64,000 bases of DNA from Methylobacterium sp. FF17 (GTDB lineage: Bacteria > Pseudomonadota > Alphaproteobacteria > Rhizobiales > Beijerinckiaceae): contig NZ_CP107532.1 in the NCBI RefSeq assembly GCF_025813715.1, positions 3,054,001-3,118,000 of the forward strand, read 5' to 3'. This document shows positions 61,991-64,000 of the stretch, piece after piece. Each line of letters opens with the position of its first letter. Positions within the stretch are counted from its first letter, which is position 1. The notes below the pieces were generated by a model. The model saw only the letters and a program-made list of their open reading frames with translations, had not been told where the DNA came from and searched no databases. A program made the position numbers and the translations under genes.

Positions 61991-62394
61991 GAGATTATTG
62001 GAACATCCATCGCATCTGGAGCATCAGGCGACATGGTGCGTTCAAAGCAGTCTCGTACGCGACCGCTCCGGTTTCGACGTAGCGTCATACGGAATCTGCG
62101 CAATCATATCCGGTTTGCTCTGGTCGAATTGCTGATCCTGATAGGATCGCACATGGTCTCGATCTTTTTTGAGAAATATTGATTTGATAAAGCGATCAGA
62201 TTGACATCAATTAACATCACGACTAAAGGTTACGGCGAATGCTCCGCCAAAACCATCGCCGGTCGCGCCGCCACGCTCACGCCGATCTACCTGTTGGGTG
62301 TTTTCCTAATGCTTTGAAGATTATAGATTATTAACATCGTTAAAGTAAATCGATTATTTGTGTATATCCACCTGGGCTTGGGAGATTATTTGAC
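61991..62394. promoter_or_regulatory. Leader of the manC-like gene
   Basis: 404 bases without a gene. The part from 62160 to 62390 is AT-rich compared with the very GC-rich coding sequence that follows, and probably contains the promoter. GGGAG precedes the GTG start by about 9 bases. Confidence 0.45.
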
Positions 62395-63825
62395 GTGTGT
62401 GAAGTGATTGCTTCAATCCATCCCGTCATTTTATGCGGTGGATCGGGCACCCGGCTGTGGCCGGCCTCGCGCGAGAGCATGCCCAAGCAGTTCACCCGGC
62501 TCGTCAGCCTCGAATCCTCGACCTTCCAGGACACCGCACGGCGCCTCGCGGATGCCGACGTGTTCGAGCGGCCCTGCGTGCTCACGAGCAGCGATGCCCG
62601 CTTCATCGTCGCCGAGCAACTCGCGGAGATCGGCATCGACGCCGACATCATCCTGGAGCCGGAGCGGCGCGACTCGGCGGCCGCCGTGGCCGTGGCGACC
62701 CTCCACGCGGCGCGACGCGACCCGCGGGCGGTGGTGCTGATCCTCGCCGCCGACCACGTCATCGGGGACACGCCCGCCTTCGTGGAGGCCGCGCGCCATG
62801 CCGCCGCCGGCGCGCGGGCCGGACAGATCATGACGCTCGGCATCACCCCGACCGCGCCGGCCACCGGCTACGGCTACATCCGCGTGGGTACTGCCCTCGA
62901 AGGCGCCTCGGGCAATCACCGGGTCGAGCGCTTCGTGGAGAAGCCGGACCGGGCCGGGGCCGAGCGCCTGATCGCCGAGGGCGCCCTGTGGAATTCCGGC
63001 TACTTCCTGTTCCGCGCCGACGTGATGCTGGCCGAACTGGAAGCCCACGTTCCCGAGATCCTCGCCGCGACGCGGGCGGCGCTCGACGGCGCGGTGCGCG
63101 ACCTCGACTTCGTTCGCCTCGATGCCGCCGCCTTCGGGCGGGCGCCGAAGACCTCCATCGACTACGCGGTGATAGAGCGCACCGAGCGGGCGGGGGTGCG
63201 TCCCGTCGCGTTCCCCTGGTCCGATGTCGGCACCTGGGACGCGGTCTGGGCCGTGCTGCCCCACGACGCGGAGGGCAACGCCCTGCGCGGCCGGGTGGAA
63301 GCGCTCGATACGCGGGGCAGCCTGATCCACAGCGAGGGCGAGCACCTGACCACCGTGGTCGGCCTCGACGACGTCGTGGTGGTGACCACCGCCGACGCGG
63401 TGCTGGTGACCTCGAAGGCGCGGGCGACCCAGGTCAAGGACCTCGTCACGCGCCTGCGCGAGAAGGCCCATCCGGAGGCGGACGCGCATCGGCGCATGTA
63501 CCGCCCCTGGGGCTGGTACCAGCGCATCGACATCGGCGAACGCTTCCAGGTGAAGCGCATCCTGGTGACGCCGGGCGGACGGCTCTCGCTTCAGAAGCAC
63601 TACCACCGCGCCGAGCACTGGGTGGTGGTCAAGGGCACGGCGGAGGTCACGCTCAACGACGCGGTGGTGCTGGTCCACGAGAACGAGGCGATCTACCTGC
63701 CCATCGGCTCGATGCACCGCCTCACCAACCCGGGCAAGATTCCCCTCGAACTCATCGAGGTGCAGGTGGGCTCCTATACCGGCGAGGACGACATCATCCG
63801 CGTCGAGGACATCTACGGGCGCTAG
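62395..63825 (+). CDS. manC: Mannose-1-phosphate guanylyltransferase / mannose-6-phosphate isomerase
   Basis: 476 aa from GTG 62395. N-terminal nucleotidyltransferase: HPVILCGGSGTRLWPASRES with the MPKQF activation segment, LILAADHVI, VERFVEKPDRAGAERL, LWNSGYFLFRADVML, and TSIDYAVIERT with FPWSDVGTWDAVW. The C-terminal cupin isomerase domain (about 360-476) has RPWGWYQRIDIGERFQVKRI, LSLQKHYHRAEHWVVVKGTA and the metal-binding His residues of QKHYHRAEHW. It makes GDP-mannose from mannose-1-P and GTP, and interconverts Man-6-P and Fru-6-P. Its GC content is much higher than that of the GT2, Wzx and Wzz genes, which suggests a different history. Similar proteins are also called XanB, AlgA or CpsB. 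Confidence 0.95.
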   Translation: MCEVIASIHPVILCGGSGTRLWPASRESMPKQFTRLVSLESSTFQDTARRLADADVFERPCVLTSSDARFIVAEQLAEIGIDADIILEPERRDSAAAVAVATLHAARRDPRAVVLILAADHVIGDTPAFVEAARHAAAGARAGQIMTLGITPTAPATGYGYIRVGTALEGASGNHRVERFVEKPDRAGAERLIAEGALWNSGYFLFRADVMLAELEAHVPEILAATRAALDGAVRDLDFVRLDAAAFGRAPKTSIDYAVIERTERAGVRPVAFPWSDVGTWDAVWAVLPHDAEGNALRGRVEALDTRGSLIHSEGEHLTTVVGLDDVVVVTTADAVLVTSKARATQVKDLVTRLREKAHPEADAHRRMYRPWGWYQRIDIGERFQVKRILVTPGGRLSLQKHYHRAEHWVVVKGTAEVTLNDAVVLVHENEAIYLPIGSMHRLTNPGKIPLELIEVQVGSYTGEDDIIRVEDIYGR

Positions 63826-63873
63826 AAGATAGGCAAGATGATCCGATCCTAATATGTCTGGTATTTTGGACTA

Positions 63874-64000
63874 GGGTGTGAACCGAACCAAGACGTTGCG
63901 AGAGTTCTGGTTTTGTGATTCAGAGCCGCCGTTTGCAGCACGGAGGCGGCGATGGCGGACCTGTTCTGGCCCTCGGATGAGCAGTGGGCGGTGATGGAAC
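63874..64000 (+). mobile_element. IS5-family element, third copy (continues past window)
   Basis: Left end GGGTGTGAACCGAACC after CTAG at 63871-63874, identical over the visible part to the start of the element at 31511. The interior is outside the window, so I cannot tell whether it too contains an IS110. Confidence 0.88.
63952..64000 (+). CDS. IS5-family transposase, 5' end
   Basis: First 16 codons only: MADLFWPSDEQWAVME. Same as the N-terminal halves at 14467 and 31589. Confidence 0.85.
   Translation, partial: MADLFWPSDEQWAVME

Overview
The window looks like part of a replicon from a Methylobacterium-type alphaproteobacterium. This is inferred from GC-rich coding sequence, rhizobial-style exopolysaccharide genes (ExoA-, ExoY- and perhaps ExoX-like), RTX-type secreted glycanases and the set of insertion sequences; no rRNA or marker gene confirms it. 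By my count about half of the 64 kb is insertion-sequence DNA, much of it nested, frameshifted or truncated. The rest is a dispersed extracellular polysaccharide (EPS) locus.

EPS and surface genes, left to right: an ExoA-like GT2 running off the left edge (minus); a tight minus-strand operon of aldo/keto reductase, GMC oxidoreductase and GT4 (5716-1948); a divergent GT4 (5892-7058); a PilZ protein (10287-10841); a GT2 (16690-15740); an ExoY-like sugar-phosphate transferase followed by a small two-helix membrane protein (22689-23712); a Wzz/ExoP-like copolymerase without its kinase domain (26258-27646); a small exported protein (34488-33988); a TonB-like protein (35021-35911); two large convergent GH26-RTX proteins (40559-44902 and 49950-45274); a Wzx-type flippase (56323-54830); and ManC, which supplies GDP-mannose (62395-63825). 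Together they suggest a Wzx/Wzy-type pathway: ManC makes precursor, the ExoY-like enzyme primes the lipid carrier, the GTs extend, Wzx flips, Wzz controls length, and the RTX glycanases would trim polymer outside the cell. No polymerase, outer-membrane exporter or type I secretion genes are in the window.

Mobile DNA lies in blocks: 7.4-9.9 kb (IS481 and IS5 remnants, IS256); 11.0-15.7 kb (IS5 > IS110 > IS3 nest, then IS630); 16.9-22.4 kb (IS630 > IS66 > IS3 nest, then an IS701-like element and an IS630 scrap); 23.7-25.5 kb (IS701-like, IS5 remnant); 27.7-33.7 kb (two IS630, IS701, IS5 > IS110 nest); 36.2-40.1 kb (IS701, IS5 remnant, IS3, IS5); 50.4-54.8 kb (IS630 scrap, IS110, IS3, IS256, IS630 scrap); 57.0-62.0 kb (IS5, IS110, IS701-like, IS5 and other debris); and an IS5 copy entering at the right edge.

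The most notable observation is an IS1111-type IS110 element present twice at the same site inside IS5-family transposase genes. Its non-coding end carries short matches both to the target flank and to its own predicted circle junction, as expected of a bridge RNA. Other points of interest are long near-identical repeats in the glycanase genes, a canonical slippery heptamer in IS701 copies, a 129-bp MITE-like element and a short palindromic insert inside an IS256.
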